Below are positions 26,376 through 35,161 of a stretch of DNA of 64,000 nt, piece by piece. Position numbers and translations under genes: made by a program. This DNA comes from Kitasatospora acidiphila. GTDB taxonomy: Bacteria; Actinomycetota; Actinomycetes; Streptomycetales; Streptomycetaceae. Every line of letters begins with the position of its first letter. Position 1 is the stretch's first letter. Below the pieces are notes generated by a model. It saw only the letters and a list, made by a program, of their open reading frames with translations, was not told the origin of the DNA and ran no database searches. The DNA lies in assembly GCF_006636205.1 (NCBI RefSeq), contig NZ_VIGB01000003.1, positions 682,001 through 746,000 of the forward strand. The letters run 5' to 3'.

Positions 26376-27524
26376 ATGTTCGAGGTGTCAAAGCTGTCAA
26401 AGCCGAAGCCCGGGGCCACCCGTCGACGCGCGACGGTCCTGGCCGGCATCGCCCTGGCCGCCGCCGGGCTGCAAGCTCCCGCGGCACTGGCGGCCGCCCC
26501 CGACCCCGTCCAGCGGAGCGTCAACGGGCTGGTCCGCGACGACGGCGTGCCCGCCGCGCTGGCGGCCGTCACCGGCCGCGACGGCCGCAGCCGCGACTAC
26601 ACCGCCGGCGTCGGCGATCTGGCCACCGGGGCACGGGTCCCGCGCGACGGCCAGGTGCGGATCGGCAGCACCACCAAGGCGTTCACCGCCACGGTGATGC
26701 TCCAACTCGTGGGTGAGGGGCAGGTCGGCCTGGACCGGCCGGTCGACAGCTACCTGCCGGGTCTGCTCCGCGGCGACGGGATCGACGGCCGCCGCATCAC
26801 GGTCCGCCAACTCCTGCAGCACACCAGTGGTCTGCCCGACTACCTCGACCAGGGTGCCGTCCTGGCCGACCTGCGGCGCTACTACGAGCCCCGGGACTTG
26901 CTCGACCAAGCCCTGGCCCGCAAGGCCGAGTTCGCCCCCGGCACCGCATGGAACTACTCCAACACCAACTACATCGTCGCGGGCCTGATCATCGAGAAGG
27001 TCACCGGCCGCCCGCTGGGCGAGGAGATCACCGAGCGCGTCATCGACCGCATCGGCCTGCGCCACACCTACGTGCCCGCCCCCGGGGAGCTGACCCTGCG
27101 TGCGCCCCACCCCGAGGGCTACCTGCGCGAGACGGCCGACGGCCCCTGGCGCGACGTCACCGAGCTCGACCCGTCCTTCGGCTGGGCCGCGGGCGAGCTC
27201 GTCTCCACCGACAGCGACATCAACCGCTTCTTCAGCGCGCTCCTCTCGGGGAAGCTCCTGGCCCCGGCCGAACTCGCCCAGATGCGCACCACTGTGCCCG
27301 CCGACAAGCTCGGCGCCGGTACCCGCTACGGCCTCGGCGTGATGAGCGTGCCGCTGTCCTGCGGCGGCGTCTACTGGGGCCACGGCGGCGACATCCCCGG
27401 CTACCACACCCGCGGCGGAGCCACCGACGACGGCCGGGCCGTCAGCATCGCCGTCACCACCCTCCCCGATGCCGCGACCGCCCACCACGTGGACACCGCG
27501 GTGGACACCGCACTGTGCCGGTGA
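26376..27524 (+). CDS. secreted serine hydrolase, beta-lactamase/DD-peptidase family
   Basis: About 382 residues, exported by a signal peptide (basic start, AGIALAAAGLQAPAALAAA). The class C beta-lactamase-like triad is complete: SxxK in GSTTKAFT, YxN in WNYSNTNY and the HGG box in YWGHGGDIPG. It is likely a D-alanyl-D-alanine carboxypeptidase or esterase acting outside the membrane. The ATG at 26376 and a TTG two codons earlier share the same AGGAGG; TTG has the better spacing, ATG the better codon. Monocistronic. No resistance role can be inferred from sequence alone. Confidence 0.85.
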   Translation: MFEVSKLSKPKPGATRRRATVLAGIALAAAGLQAPAALAAAPDPVQRSVNGLVRDDGVPAALAAVTGRDGRSRDYTAGVGDLATGARVPRDGQVRIGSTTKAFTATVMLQLVGEGQVGLDRPVDSYLPGLLRGDGIDGRRITVRQLLQHTSGLPDYLDQGAVLADLRRYYEPRDLLDQALARKAEFAPGTAWNYSNTNYIVAGLIIEKVTGRPLGEEITERVIDRIGLRHTYVPAPGELTLRAPHPEGYLRETADGPWRDVTELDPSFGWAAGELVSTDSDINRFFSALLSGKLLAPAELAQMRTTVPADKLGAGTRYGLGVMSVPLSCGGVYWGHGGDIPGYHTRGGATDDGRAVSIAVTTLPDAATAHHVDTAVDTALCR

Positions 27525-27724
27525 CCGCTGACCGGGCGACGGGAGCCGAAAACCCGGCGGCGGACTGACGAAGCGCTCTGTTACGGTCTAGGCGGCCGGC
27601 CGCGGGACTCCGGTGCGACTTCCGGAACCTGCTTCTACCGCAATGATTCGCAGTTCGTGCCCCCACCACCCCGGCCGGCCACCCGGGAAGCGGAACACGC
27701 CGAGACCGTGCACAGGAAACAGTG
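27525..27724. other. 200-bp region upstream of TROVE-like gene, possible small RNA
   Basis: Between the serine hydrolase stop and the TROVE-like ATG. GGCCGGCC at both 27593-27601 and 27673-27680 could pair as a closing stem around internal hairpin-forming segments such as a TTCCGGAA palindrome. Bacterial Ro60 relatives often have a Y-like RNA encoded next to them, so this is where one would look. I could not fold a convincing tRNA-like domain by eye. Confidence 0.25.
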
Positions 27725-29155
27725 ATGGAGACTCACGAGGATCTGATCGCCGCCGACGACGTGCTGCTCTTCGTCAACGCCGCGATCACCGCCACCGGAC
27801 AGCGCGAGTTCCACTCCGGTGGCGCCGAGCAACACCTCTCGCTGGAGTTCCTGCACGCCTATCTGCTCGGCAACTACCGCGAGTTGTACGCGGCCACCCT
27901 CGCCCTGGACATCAACGACCACAACGCGGCGCTGATCGTCCGCAATCTGCTGACCACCGCCGCCGAGGCCACCGCCGAACAGCGCCGCACCGAGGGCCGG
28001 TTGATCGCCCGGCGCCTCGCCCTGCTGCCCCCGCAGCGGGTCTACCGCCTGTTCGCCGCCCTCCGCCGGGCCCGGGTCAACAACCGCCGCACCCGCGCCA
28101 TCATGCGCGACTGGCTGGCCGCCCGCCCCGACCCGGCGCTGGACGCCGTCAAGTACCGCAGCGGCCTGAAGGGTGCCTTGAAGCACGCTCATCTACCGCC
28201 TCCACATCAGGAGTTGGGCCCCTTCCTGTTCCGCGCCAAGCAGCCGGCGAGCTATCGGGAGCCGCTGCTCGACGCCTGGCGCCGCGCCCACTTCGAGCAG
28301 GCGGCGATCTACGAGCTGCCCTTCACCGTCGCGGAGGGCTTCGCCGCCAAGCACGGCATCGCGCGCGGCGCCTTCCTGGAGCGGATCGCGCCGAACCTCA
28401 CCCGGCTGGAGCGGCTGCGGCTCCAGGGGTCGGCCCGCGCGCTGGGCGCCGCTGCGGTGTCGGCCGAGCTGGACCGGATGCCCCTGACCCGGCTCGCCTC
28501 CTATGTGCTCGGCCTGCCGCTGGAGGAGCGCACCGCCCGCCGCGCCGAGCTCACCGGCGCGCTGACCGCCGCCGCCGAGCGTACGGCCGGCCCGCTGCGC
28601 GGCAGTTGGGGGCGGGTGGCGGCGGTGCTGGACGACAGCTTCTCCAGCTACGGATCCGGCCAGAAGCGCCGCCGCCCGCTGGCCGCCGCGCTGGCCAGCC
28701 ACCACCTGCTCGCGGCACTGGCCACCGAGTACCGCGCACACTGGACCTCCGGCCGCACCGACGCACTGCTGCTGCACCCGAGCGGCCCGACCCCGCTCGG
28801 CCTGCGGATCCTGGACGCGCTGGACGCCGCCCCGGACCGGCTGCTGATCGTCTCGGACGGGTGGGACAACGCCCCGCCCGGCCTGGCCGCCGAGGTCCTG
28901 CGGATCTGGCGCACCCGCCTGGACCCGCACGGCCGCACCGCCGTGGTCCACCTCAACCCGGTGTACGACGCCGAGGACTTCGACGTCCGCCGGCTGGCCC
29001 CCGGCGTCCCCACCGCCGGCCTGCGCGACGCCGAGGACCTGCCCGCCCTGGTCGAGCTGGCCCGCTTCGCCGAGGGCCGCACCGGCCTGCCCGAGCTGCG
29101 CGCCCACCTGGCCGACCGGGTCGCGGCCTTCCTCACCGACGGGAACCCCGCATGA
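27725..29155 (+). CDS. Ro60/TROVE-like protein with C-terminal vWA domain
   Basis: A 476-residue protein. Residues about 10-270 are all-helical repeats with a KYRSGLKGALKHAHL segment reminiscent of the TROVE domain that binds misfolded and Y RNAs. The C-terminal part is a von Willebrand A fold: MIDAS-like DDSFS (303-307) and LLIVSDGWDN near 380. Length is close to Ro60. AGGAA lies six bases before the ATG; a GTG one codon earlier is possible. The stop overlaps the start of the next gene as ATGA, so the pair is translationally coupled. Function would be RNA quality control or a conflict system; the domain call is by pattern, not by search. Could be a different HEAT-plus-vWA family. Confidence 0.6.
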   Translation: METHEDLIAADDVLLFVNAAITATGQREFHSGGAEQHLSLEFLHAYLLGNYRELYAATLALDINDHNAALIVRNLLTTAAEATAEQRRTEGRLIARRLALLPPQRVYRLFAALRRARVNNRRTRAIMRDWLAARPDPALDAVKYRSGLKGALKHAHLPPPHQELGPFLFRAKQPASYREPLLDAWRRAHFEQAAIYELPFTVAEGFAAKHGIARGAFLERIAPNLTRLERLRLQGSARALGAAAVSAELDRMPLTRLASYVLGLPLEERTARRAELTGALTAAAERTAGPLRGSWGRVAAVLDDSFSSYGSGQKRRRPLAAALASHHLLAALATEYRAHWTSGRTDALLLHPSGPTPLGLRILDALDAAPDRLLIVSDGWDNAPPGLAAEVLRIWRTRLDPHGRTAVVHLNPVYDAEDFDVRRLAPGVPTAGLRDAEDLPALVELARFAEGRTGLPELRAHLADRVAAFLTDGNPA

Positions 29156-30303
29156 CCCGCCTCACCCTCACCGGCCTCACCCCCGGCCCCGCCCAGGTCT
29201 GGGGCGCGGTACGCCTGGTCCCGCTGCTGCGCGAGCAGCCCATCACCGATCTGCGACTGCACCGCCGCCTCTTCCCCGGCCAGGAGCTCGGCGTGGCCCA
29301 ACTGGGCGGCCGGTCCGAGTACTTCTCCTACGTGCCGCACGCCTTCGTCGCCGACTGGACCAACGACGGCAGTTCGGCCGCCGCCTACGGCACCCAACTG
29401 ACCCCGCCCAAGCCCGACTTGCCGTCCCTTCCAGCGATGCGGCTGCGGATGCACCGCCGGCTCGCCCGGCGCGAGGGCCCTGGCCGCCTGCGGTTCCTGC
29501 CCCAGCACCTGGCGCTGGAGGGCTACTTGGCGCTGCACTTCGGCGGCCCCACGATCGCCTGGTCCGAGTGGTCCCAGCGGGCGATGCGGGGCGGCCTGTC
29601 ACCCCGCGCCGAGGAGGCCTACCTGGGCAGCGAGGTCCGCGGACTGGCCGACGCCCTGCGGGTCTTCGAGATCCACCCGGGCCAGTGCGGAATGCTGCTC
29701 TACCTGGCCGACGCGCTCGCCGCCGCCTTCGTCGTGCCGCACCCGGCCGACTACCGTGCTCTGCACCCCAGCCTGCTGCAGGACCTCTACGGCGAACTCG
29801 TCCACCACTACGCCACTTTGATGCCCCCGGTCACGGAGTTCCGGGCCCGCATCCCGGGCCCCGGCATCACCGGCCTGGCCGATCTGCGGGCCGCCGCCGA
29901 GCAGCAGGCGCAGCACTGGCGCACCGCGCACGACGCCCTGCTCGCCGCCGGCCTGCTGGATGCCGAGTACACCGCCCACCGGGTCTACCGGATGGGCCCG
30001 TTCACCCTCAGCCGCCTGCTCCCGCCGCTGCTGCCCAAGCAGGAGAACCACATCGGCGAGACCATCACCGACGGCGATGGCCGGCTCGCCTACCTGAAGA
30101 CCTTCCGCCTCTCCGAGAAGCTGGTCCGCCGCGCCCATCTGCTCAGCCGCCTGGCCGCGCACGACTGGCACCTCGGCCGCACCGCCGCCGACCTCGGCCT
30201 GACACCGGCCCAACTCGGTCTGCGCCTGGAGTCGGCGGGCTTCGGCCTGCTGCTCCGCCAGGACATCCTGGACGGCTACCGCAAGGCCGCCCGCCGGGGG
30301 TAG
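29152..30303 (+). CDS. uncharacterised partner of TROVE-like protein
   Basis: A 383-residue protein that I do not recognise with confidence. The N-terminal 100 residues are beta-rich (PAQVWGAVRLVPLLREQPI..., QLGGRSEYFSYVPHAFV), somewhat like the ARPP-1 domain described beside ADP-ribose-handling and RNA-related genes. The middle is helical. The last 50 residues, LGRTAADLGLTPAQLGLRLES, look like a Fis-type helix-turn-helix. It overlaps the vWA gene by four bases (ATGA), so the two products are likely made in fixed ratio and act together. No signal peptide or membrane segment. Confidence 0.55.
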   Translation: MTRLTLTGLTPGPAQVWGAVRLVPLLREQPITDLRLHRRLFPGQELGVAQLGGRSEYFSYVPHAFVADWTNDGSSAAAYGTQLTPPKPDLPSLPAMRLRMHRRLARREGPGRLRFLPQHLALEGYLALHFGGPTIAWSEWSQRAMRGGLSPRAEEAYLGSEVRGLADALRVFEIHPGQCGMLLYLADALAAAFVVPHPADYRALHPSLLQDLYGELVHHYATLMPPVTEFRARIPGPGITGLADLRAAAEQQAQHWRTAHDALLAAGLLDAEYTAHRVYRMGPFTLSRLLPPLLPKQENHIGETITDGDGRLAYLKTFRLSEKLVRRAHLLSRLAAHDWHLGRTAADLGLTPAQLGLRLESAGFGLLLRQDILDGYRKAARRG

Positions 30304-30349
30304 CAGCACAGACTCCTCGGACGGTCGACCCGCTGAGGAACGGTCACTC

Positions 30350-32517
30350 TCAGGGCCGCTCCGCGGCGTCGAGCGCGTCCCAGACCCCGTCCAGCCATTC
30401 GACGATCTCGCGCATCAGCACGTCGTCGCGGTTCGGTTGCAGCGCCGCGAAGTGGTAGGTGCGGCGGGAGGCGGCGGGCGGGCCGAGCACGGTGACGGCG
30501 TCGACGGGCCGGCCGTCCAGCCCGATCGGCCGGGACCGCTCGTCGAGGTCGATGTAGCCGGGTATGAAGGCCTGCTGGCCGGGCGTGCGGTGCTGCCAGA
30601 GCCGGACCAGCCCCCGGTCGATGAGGTTGCGGTAGAGCGGCCGGATGTCGCGGGTGGCGTCGAACGAGTGCACCCTGCTGTCGAGCAGCACGTCCAGCGG
30701 CGCCCGCAGCGCGGTCTCGTCGCCGTGCAGCGTGAAGCGCCCGTTGTCCTCGTCGAACAGGACGACGGCGCGCGGCCCGGCCGAGACGTCCAGCACGCCG
30801 TGCTCGATGAGCGCGCGGATCTTGGCCATCACCTCGGGCGCGGTGCCGCCGGAGAGCTTGTTCTGCAGGCGCCGGTGCTGGTTCTGGAAGTGCCGGTGCG
30901 AGTCGGCGGTCAGCCCGCCCCCGTCGACCGCGTGGCTGATGACGGACCGCAGGTCGCACCACACGCCGTCGATGCTCGCCTTGTACGGGTTGTCGGCGTT
31001 GCCCTGGTTGGCCCAGAGCAGGTCGCGGTCCAGGAAGTCCAGGTAGGCGGCCTTGAACTCGTGCTGGGTGGAGCCGGGCCGCAGCCGGACCGGGTGCAGC
31101 AGTGTCGCCCAGTCGAACCGGTTGGCGCTCGGCTCGGTGGACAGCCGCCACGGGGAGGTGGACGGCAGCGGCACCCTGGCCCGCTGCTCGGGGTCCACCT
31201 CGACGGTGTCGGCCAGGTCCGCGCCGAACACCACGGTCAGCCAGCGGGTCAGTGACTCGGCCGGGTCCCAGCCGGGCACCGCCTTGGCCGCCTCGGTGAG
31301 CGACAGGCGGCCGGCCAGCACGTCGCGCATTTTGCCGCCGACCAGGGCGGCCACCCGCTCCACGCCGGGCAGCAGCCGGGTGACCTGGCCGGCACCGGCC
31401 GTCCCGTCGAGGAACTGCCGGTAGGCGTCGTCGACTTCGGCGGCGATCAGGTCGACGGCCGTCGGCCCGAAGAGCGTGCCGTAGTGCACGACGGCCATTT
31501 CCAGCACGATCAGCGGCATCACCTGCGACTCGAAGTCGAGCTGCGGGCGACCGCCGTCCTCGGCCGGCCGGCCGCCGGCCGCGCGCAGCCGGTCGATCGC
31601 CTCGGGGTGGAGGAACCGCCCCTGGTGCGGCTGCTCCTTGCGGTTCAGCGGACGGGTGTGCGGGAGGAAGCCGGTCCAGCTGAACGCGTACACCGTGGCC
31701 GGCTCGGAGCCGCCGGCCTGGTAGCGGAGCCGGCCGCCCTCGCTTTCGAAGCGCCCGCCGCGGCCCTCGGTCAGATAGAGGATCTGGTCGATCGCGGTCA
31801 GTCCGAGGCCCGCGCAGCCGACCGTGCTGCCGGCCGCGAGGGCCTGGGGGGACAGCTGCGGCTGCAGCGGGTAGGCGCTCGGCAGATAGCCGGCGCCGGT
31901 GCGCTGTGCGAAGGCGCGGTAGGCCTCCGGGCCGGGCTCGCCCGCGCAGTCGTTGCTGGAGTGCCCGGTGACCAGCAGCACCCGGTCCGCGGTGCAGTGC
32001 ACTCCGGAGGTGGAGACCACGTCCAGCCGGCCGTCGTCGGTGGCGGGCAGGTCGGTGACCTCCTCGGCGTGCAGGGTCACCGTGACCCCGGGCACCTTGG
32101 CCAGCTCGGCGACGTAGCGGTCGAACATCTCCCGGAGTGCCTGGCCGTGTTGACGCCGCCTCGGCAACTCGGTGGGCTCCAGGTCGAAGGCCGCGTCACC
32201 GTCGGCCTGGAAGCGCTGCCGGCACCACTCGTGCAGGGTCGGGCGCTCCTCGGGGGGTCGGACCGGATCGGCGCCGGCCACCGTGTGGTCGGCGGCGAAG
32301 GCGATCTGGGAGCCGGACCGGTTGAGGTAGCTGGTGTTCGGCTGCTCGGTGCTGTGCACCTGTCCGGCGCCGAACTCACCACCGAGCTCGTACACGTGGA
32401 CGGCGAGTCGGCGGCCGTCCAGCCGGGCGACGGTGGCGGCGAGCCGTTCCAGCGCATAGGTCGCCCGGGCCCACCGCCCACCAGGGCGAGACTGAACTCC
32501 TGGGAATCGTCGGACAT
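30350..32517 (-). pseudogene. FAD/NAD(P)-binding protein gene with a one-base frameshift
   Basis: The reading frame from 30350 up to about 32470 encodes about 700 residues of a large flavoprotein of the FAD-NAD(P)-binding (HI0933-like/lysine-hydroxylase-like) family, with VLLVTGHSSND and TVGCAGLGLTAIDQILYLTEG motifs. Its expected N-terminus, MSDDSQEFSLALVGGGP, is present but in another frame. The two frames meet in the GGGCCCGGG run at 32464-32472: adding one base restores GGGPRATYALERL, a canonical nucleotide-binding start. Either the gene is inactive or the sequence lacks a base. The rest is undamaged, which favours a sequencing error or very recent mutation. It is divergent from the PQQ-type operon and may act with it. 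Confidence 0.7.
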
Positions 32518-32875
32518 CTGAGCCTCCATCAAAACCGCCACCGCCGCGCCACATCGAACAACCCTTCCCGACGGCGTCGGCTCGGGTCAATGGCTTCGTA
32601 CACGTCGGGTGGCACTCGGGCAGGTGCGGGGCCACTCGTTTCCGGAGGCCGGCGGGGGTTGCCGGCGAGGGTTGCCGGCGGGGGTTGCCGGCGGGGGTCG
32701 CCCGCCTTGCCATGCCCCTGCCCATACGTCAAGTCCGCGGCTGCCCATCACCCGTTCGAGGGCGTTTCCGATCGCGCCACGCGGGTTGGACCGGCGGCCG
32801 GCTTCCGCGAATCGTAGCGTCCTGTTCCAGAGGGCCCGTAGGCTCTTGAACACCACTCTGACCGAGGAGGCACCC
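32518..32875. other. 358-bp divergent promoter region of flavoprotein and pqqA
   Basis: Holds promoters for both directions and a 13-bp tandem repeat (separate entry). A TAGGCT at 32839-32844 is a possible -10 for pqqA but lacks a good -35. GAGGAGG at 32864-32870 is the pqqA ribosome binding site. No other coding sequence is supported. Confidence 0.4.
32651..32702. repeat. 13-bp tandem repeat, four copies, upstream of pqqA
   Basis: Four head-to-tail copies of GGCGGGGGTTGCC (32651-32663, 32664-32676, 32677-32689, 32690-32702). Copies 1 and 3 are identical and the others differ at one base. It lies about 175 bases before the pqqA ATG. Confidence 0.9.
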
Positions 32876-33037
32876 ATGCATGCCACCCGTACCCCGAAAA
32901 CCGCCGCCCCCACCGCGCCCCCGGCCCAGCCGGCCGGCGCCAAGCCCAGCTGGTCGGCCCCGGCGGTGGAGTGCCACCGCACCGGCGCCGAGGTCACCGC
33001 CTACGCCGGCCGGGTCACCCCGTGGCGCAACCGCTGA
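32876..33037 (+). CDS. pqqA: PqqA-like precursor peptide
   Basis: A 53-residue peptide with a Pro/Ala-rich leader and a C-terminal core GAEVTAYAGR. Glu39 and Tyr43 have the E-x-x-x-Y spacing of the residues that PqqE cross-links to make pyrroloquinoline quinone; the EVTAY block is close to the proteobacterial EVTMY. A strong GAGGAGG precedes the ATG. It is longer than the classical 22-24 residue PqqA, and its last 16 bases overlap the pqqC start. It is too short for most ORF callers. The alternative is a related RiPP with the same cross-link. Confidence 0.8.
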   Translation: MHATRTPKTAAPTAPPAQPAGAKPSWSAPAVECHRTGAEVTAYAGRVTPWRNR

Positions 33038-33711
33038 CCCGCGAGCGGTTCGCGGCGAAGCTGTTCGACCTGCGCGAACGGTACTGGGACACCCACCCGT
33101 TCCATCTGCGCCTGCACTCCGGTGGCTGCACGCCACCGGAGTTGCGGCGCTGGGTGGCGAACCGGTGGTACTACCAGCTCGTCCTGACCCGCAAGAACGC
33201 CGCGATCATCGCCAACTGCCCGCTGCCCGAGGTCCGCCGGATCTGGTCCCAGCGCCTCGCCTACCAGGACGGGCCGAGCGGGGACGAAGGCGGCCTGGCC
33301 GACTGGCTGGTGCTCGCCGAGGCGGTCGGCCTCGACCGCGCCGAGGTGCTCGACGAGCGGCACGTCGCCCGGGGCACCCGGTTCGCCGTCAACGCCTACC
33401 TGCACTTCTGCCAGACCCGTCCGTGGACCGACGGCGTCGCGGCGGCGCTCACCGAGATGTTCTCGCCCGACCACATGGCCGAGCGGGTCACCGCCTGGCG
33501 CGCGCACTACCCGTGGATCGACGAGGGCGGATACGCCTACTTCGAGCACCGGATCCCGGTCGCCCGCAAGGACAGCGCCCAGACCCTGGAACTCGTCCTG
33601 GACCACTGCACCACCACCGCCGAGCAGCAGGCCGCGATCGACGCCCTGGCCTTCAAGTGCGAGGTGCTGCGCGCCATGCTGGACGCGGTCGACTACGGGG
33701 CCGATCGGTGA
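33022..33711 (+). CDS. pqqC: pyrroloquinoline-quinone synthase PqqC
   Basis: A 229-residue cofactor-free oxidase that closes the ring and performs the final eight-electron oxidation of PQQ. Family signatures are HPFHLRLHSGG, LRRWVANRWYYQ, ARGTRFAVNAYLHFC, AHYPWIDEGGYAYF and ALAFKCEVLRAMLDA. The fold is related to heme oxygenase and TenA. The GTG start lies inside the 3' end of pqqA, and the stop overlaps the GTG of the next gene (GTGA), so three genes are translationally linked. Normal PqqC length is about 240-250 residues. Confidence 0.9.
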   Translation: MAQPLTRERFAAKLFDLRERYWDTHPFHLRLHSGGCTPPELRRWVANRWYYQLVLTRKNAAIIANCPLPEVRRIWSQRLAYQDGPSGDEGGLADWLVLAEAVGLDRAEVLDERHVARGTRFAVNAYLHFCQTRPWTDGVAAALTEMFSPDHMAERVTAWRAHYPWIDEGGYAYFEHRIPVARKDSAQTLELVLDHCTTTAEQQAAIDALAFKCEVLRAMLDAVDYGADR

Positions 33712-35099
33712 CCGCCGCGCCGGCTGCCGTACTTCCCGGGCTGCGCAAGGGCGTTCGACTGGTGCACGACCCGGTCCGCGAGCAGTCCGCGCTGCTCTAC
33801 CCCGAGGGCGTGCTGCTGCTCAACGACACCGCCGCCGCCGTGCTCCGGCACTGCGACGGGCGGCGGGACGCGGCCCGGCTGACCGCCCGGCTCGGCGAGG
33901 AGTACGACGGGGTGGACGGCGCCGAGGTGGTCGCCCTGCTCGCCGACCTCGCCGAGCGCCGCCTGCTCACCCTGGACGGCACCGGCTCCCCGGTCCGGCC
34001 GCACACCGCGGCCGGACCGGGGGGCGGCCCCCTTCGCCGCCCGGCCCCGCTCGGGCTGATCGCCGAACTCACCTACCGCTGCCCGCTGCAGTGCACCTAC
34101 TGCGCCAATCCGCTCGAACTCGCCAAGTACCGCGATGAGTTGCGAACCGAGCAGTGGCTCCGGATCCTCGACCAGGCCCGCGAGCTGGGCGTGCTCCAGA
34201 TCCATCTCACCGGCGGCGAACCGCTGTTGCGCCGCGACCTGGTCGACCTGGTGGCTCATGCTCGCCAACTGGGGCTCTACACCAACCTGGTGACCAGCGG
34301 CATTCCCCTCGCCGCCGGGCGGGCCGGGGCGCTCGCGGACGCGGGCCTGGACCATGTGCAGCTCTCGCTGCAGGACGCCGACGCGCGCAGCGCCGATGCC
34401 GTGGCCGGGTTGGCCGCCCATGACCGGAAGCTGGCCGCGGCACGGCAGTTCACCGAGGCCGGCCTGCCCCTGACCGTCAACGCCGTGCTGCACCGGGGCA
34501 ATCTGGCCCGGCTCGGCGCCCTCGCCGACCAGGCGGTGGCACTGGGCGCGGACCGGGTCGAGCTCGCGCACACCCAGTACTACGGCTGGGCCTGGCACAA
34601 CCGCGCCCACCTCGCCCCCACCGAGGAGCAGGTCCGGCAGGCGGAGTCGGACGTCGCCGCGGCCCGGGAGCGGCACGCCGACCGGATCGAGATCACCCTG
34701 GTCGCCGCGGACCATCACAGCGGAACCGTCAAGCCCTGCATGGACGGCTGGGGCGAGCGCCAGCTGGTGGTCAACCCCGACGGCGCCGTGCTGCCCTGCC
34801 TGGCCGCCGCCCAGTTGCCCGGCCTACTGGTACCCAGCGCGGCGGCCGAGCCGCTGGCGGCGATCTGGCACGACTCGCCCGCGTTCAACCGGTTCCGGGG
34901 CACCGACTGGATGCCGGAGCCGTGCCGCAGCTGCGAGTTGCGCGAGCTGGACCACGGCGGCTGCCGCTGCCAGGCCTTCCAGTTCACCGGCGATCCGGCC
35001 GCCACCGACCCGGCTTGCCGGCTCTCGCCGCACCACCACCTGGTCACCGCACCGGCCCCGGCGGGCACTTCGGGCCCGGCGCCCCGGCGCTTCCGCTGA
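33708..35099 (+). CDS. pqqE: PqqD-PqqE fusion, radical SAM cross-linking enzyme
   Basis: A 463-residue fusion. Residues 1-95 form the PqqD peptide-binding domain (LRKGVRLVHDPVREQSALLYPEG, shown in part). From about 112 the PqqE radical SAM barrel begins with LIAELTYRCPLQCTYCANPLEL: cysteines 125, 129 and 132 bind the 4Fe-4S cluster, followed by HLTGGEPLLRRDL. C-terminal auxiliary cysteines appear in VKPCMDGWG, VLPCLAAAQ and EPCRSCELRELDHGGCRC. It links Glu and Tyr of PqqA. Fusion puts the leader-binding chaperone and catalyst in one chain. No pqqB or pqqF gene is in the window. Confidence 0.9.
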   Translation: MTAAPAAVLPGLRKGVRLVHDPVREQSALLYPEGVLLLNDTAAAVLRHCDGRRDAARLTARLGEEYDGVDGAEVVALLADLAERRLLTLDGTGSPVRPHTAAGPGGGPLRRPAPLGLIAELTYRCPLQCTYCANPLELAKYRDELRTEQWLRILDQARELGVLQIHLTGGEPLLRRDLVDLVAHARQLGLYTNLVTSGIPLAAGRAGALADAGLDHVQLSLQDADARSADAVAGLAAHDRKLAAARQFTEAGLPLTVNAVLHRGNLARLGALADQAVALGADRVELAHTQYYGWAWHNRAHLAPTEEQVRQAESDVAAARERHADRIEITLVAADHHSGTVKPCMDGWGERQLVVNPDGAVLPCLAAAQLPGLLVPSAAAEPLAAIWHDSPAFNRFRGTDWMPEPCRSCELRELDHGGCRCQAFQFTGDPAATDPACRLSPHHHLVTAPAPAGTSGPAPRRFR

Positions 35100-35112
35100 G
35101 GTCCGCCGACAG

Positions 35113-35149
35113 CGGTGCCCGGCCTGCTCGTTGAGCGGGCCGGGCACCG
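35113..35149. terminator. bidirectional terminator hairpin after pqqE
   Basis: CGGTGCCCGGCC pairs with GGCCGGGCACCG, with an inner GCTC/GAGC stem and a 3-base loop. It separates the convergent pqq operon and the propeller gene. Confidence 0.8.
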
Positions 35150-35161
35150 CGGCGGGTCGGG

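Noticed and set aside
26376..27524. An antibiotic-resistance beta-lactamase
   Set aside because: The fold and triad fit, but this serine hydrolase group is mostly DD-peptidases and esterases; sequence alone gives no support for resistance.
27590..27690. A tRNA or YrlA-type tRNA-like RNA
   Set aside because: Stem-forming sequences exist but no proper T-arm and D-arm could be drawn by eye; kept only as a region to examine.
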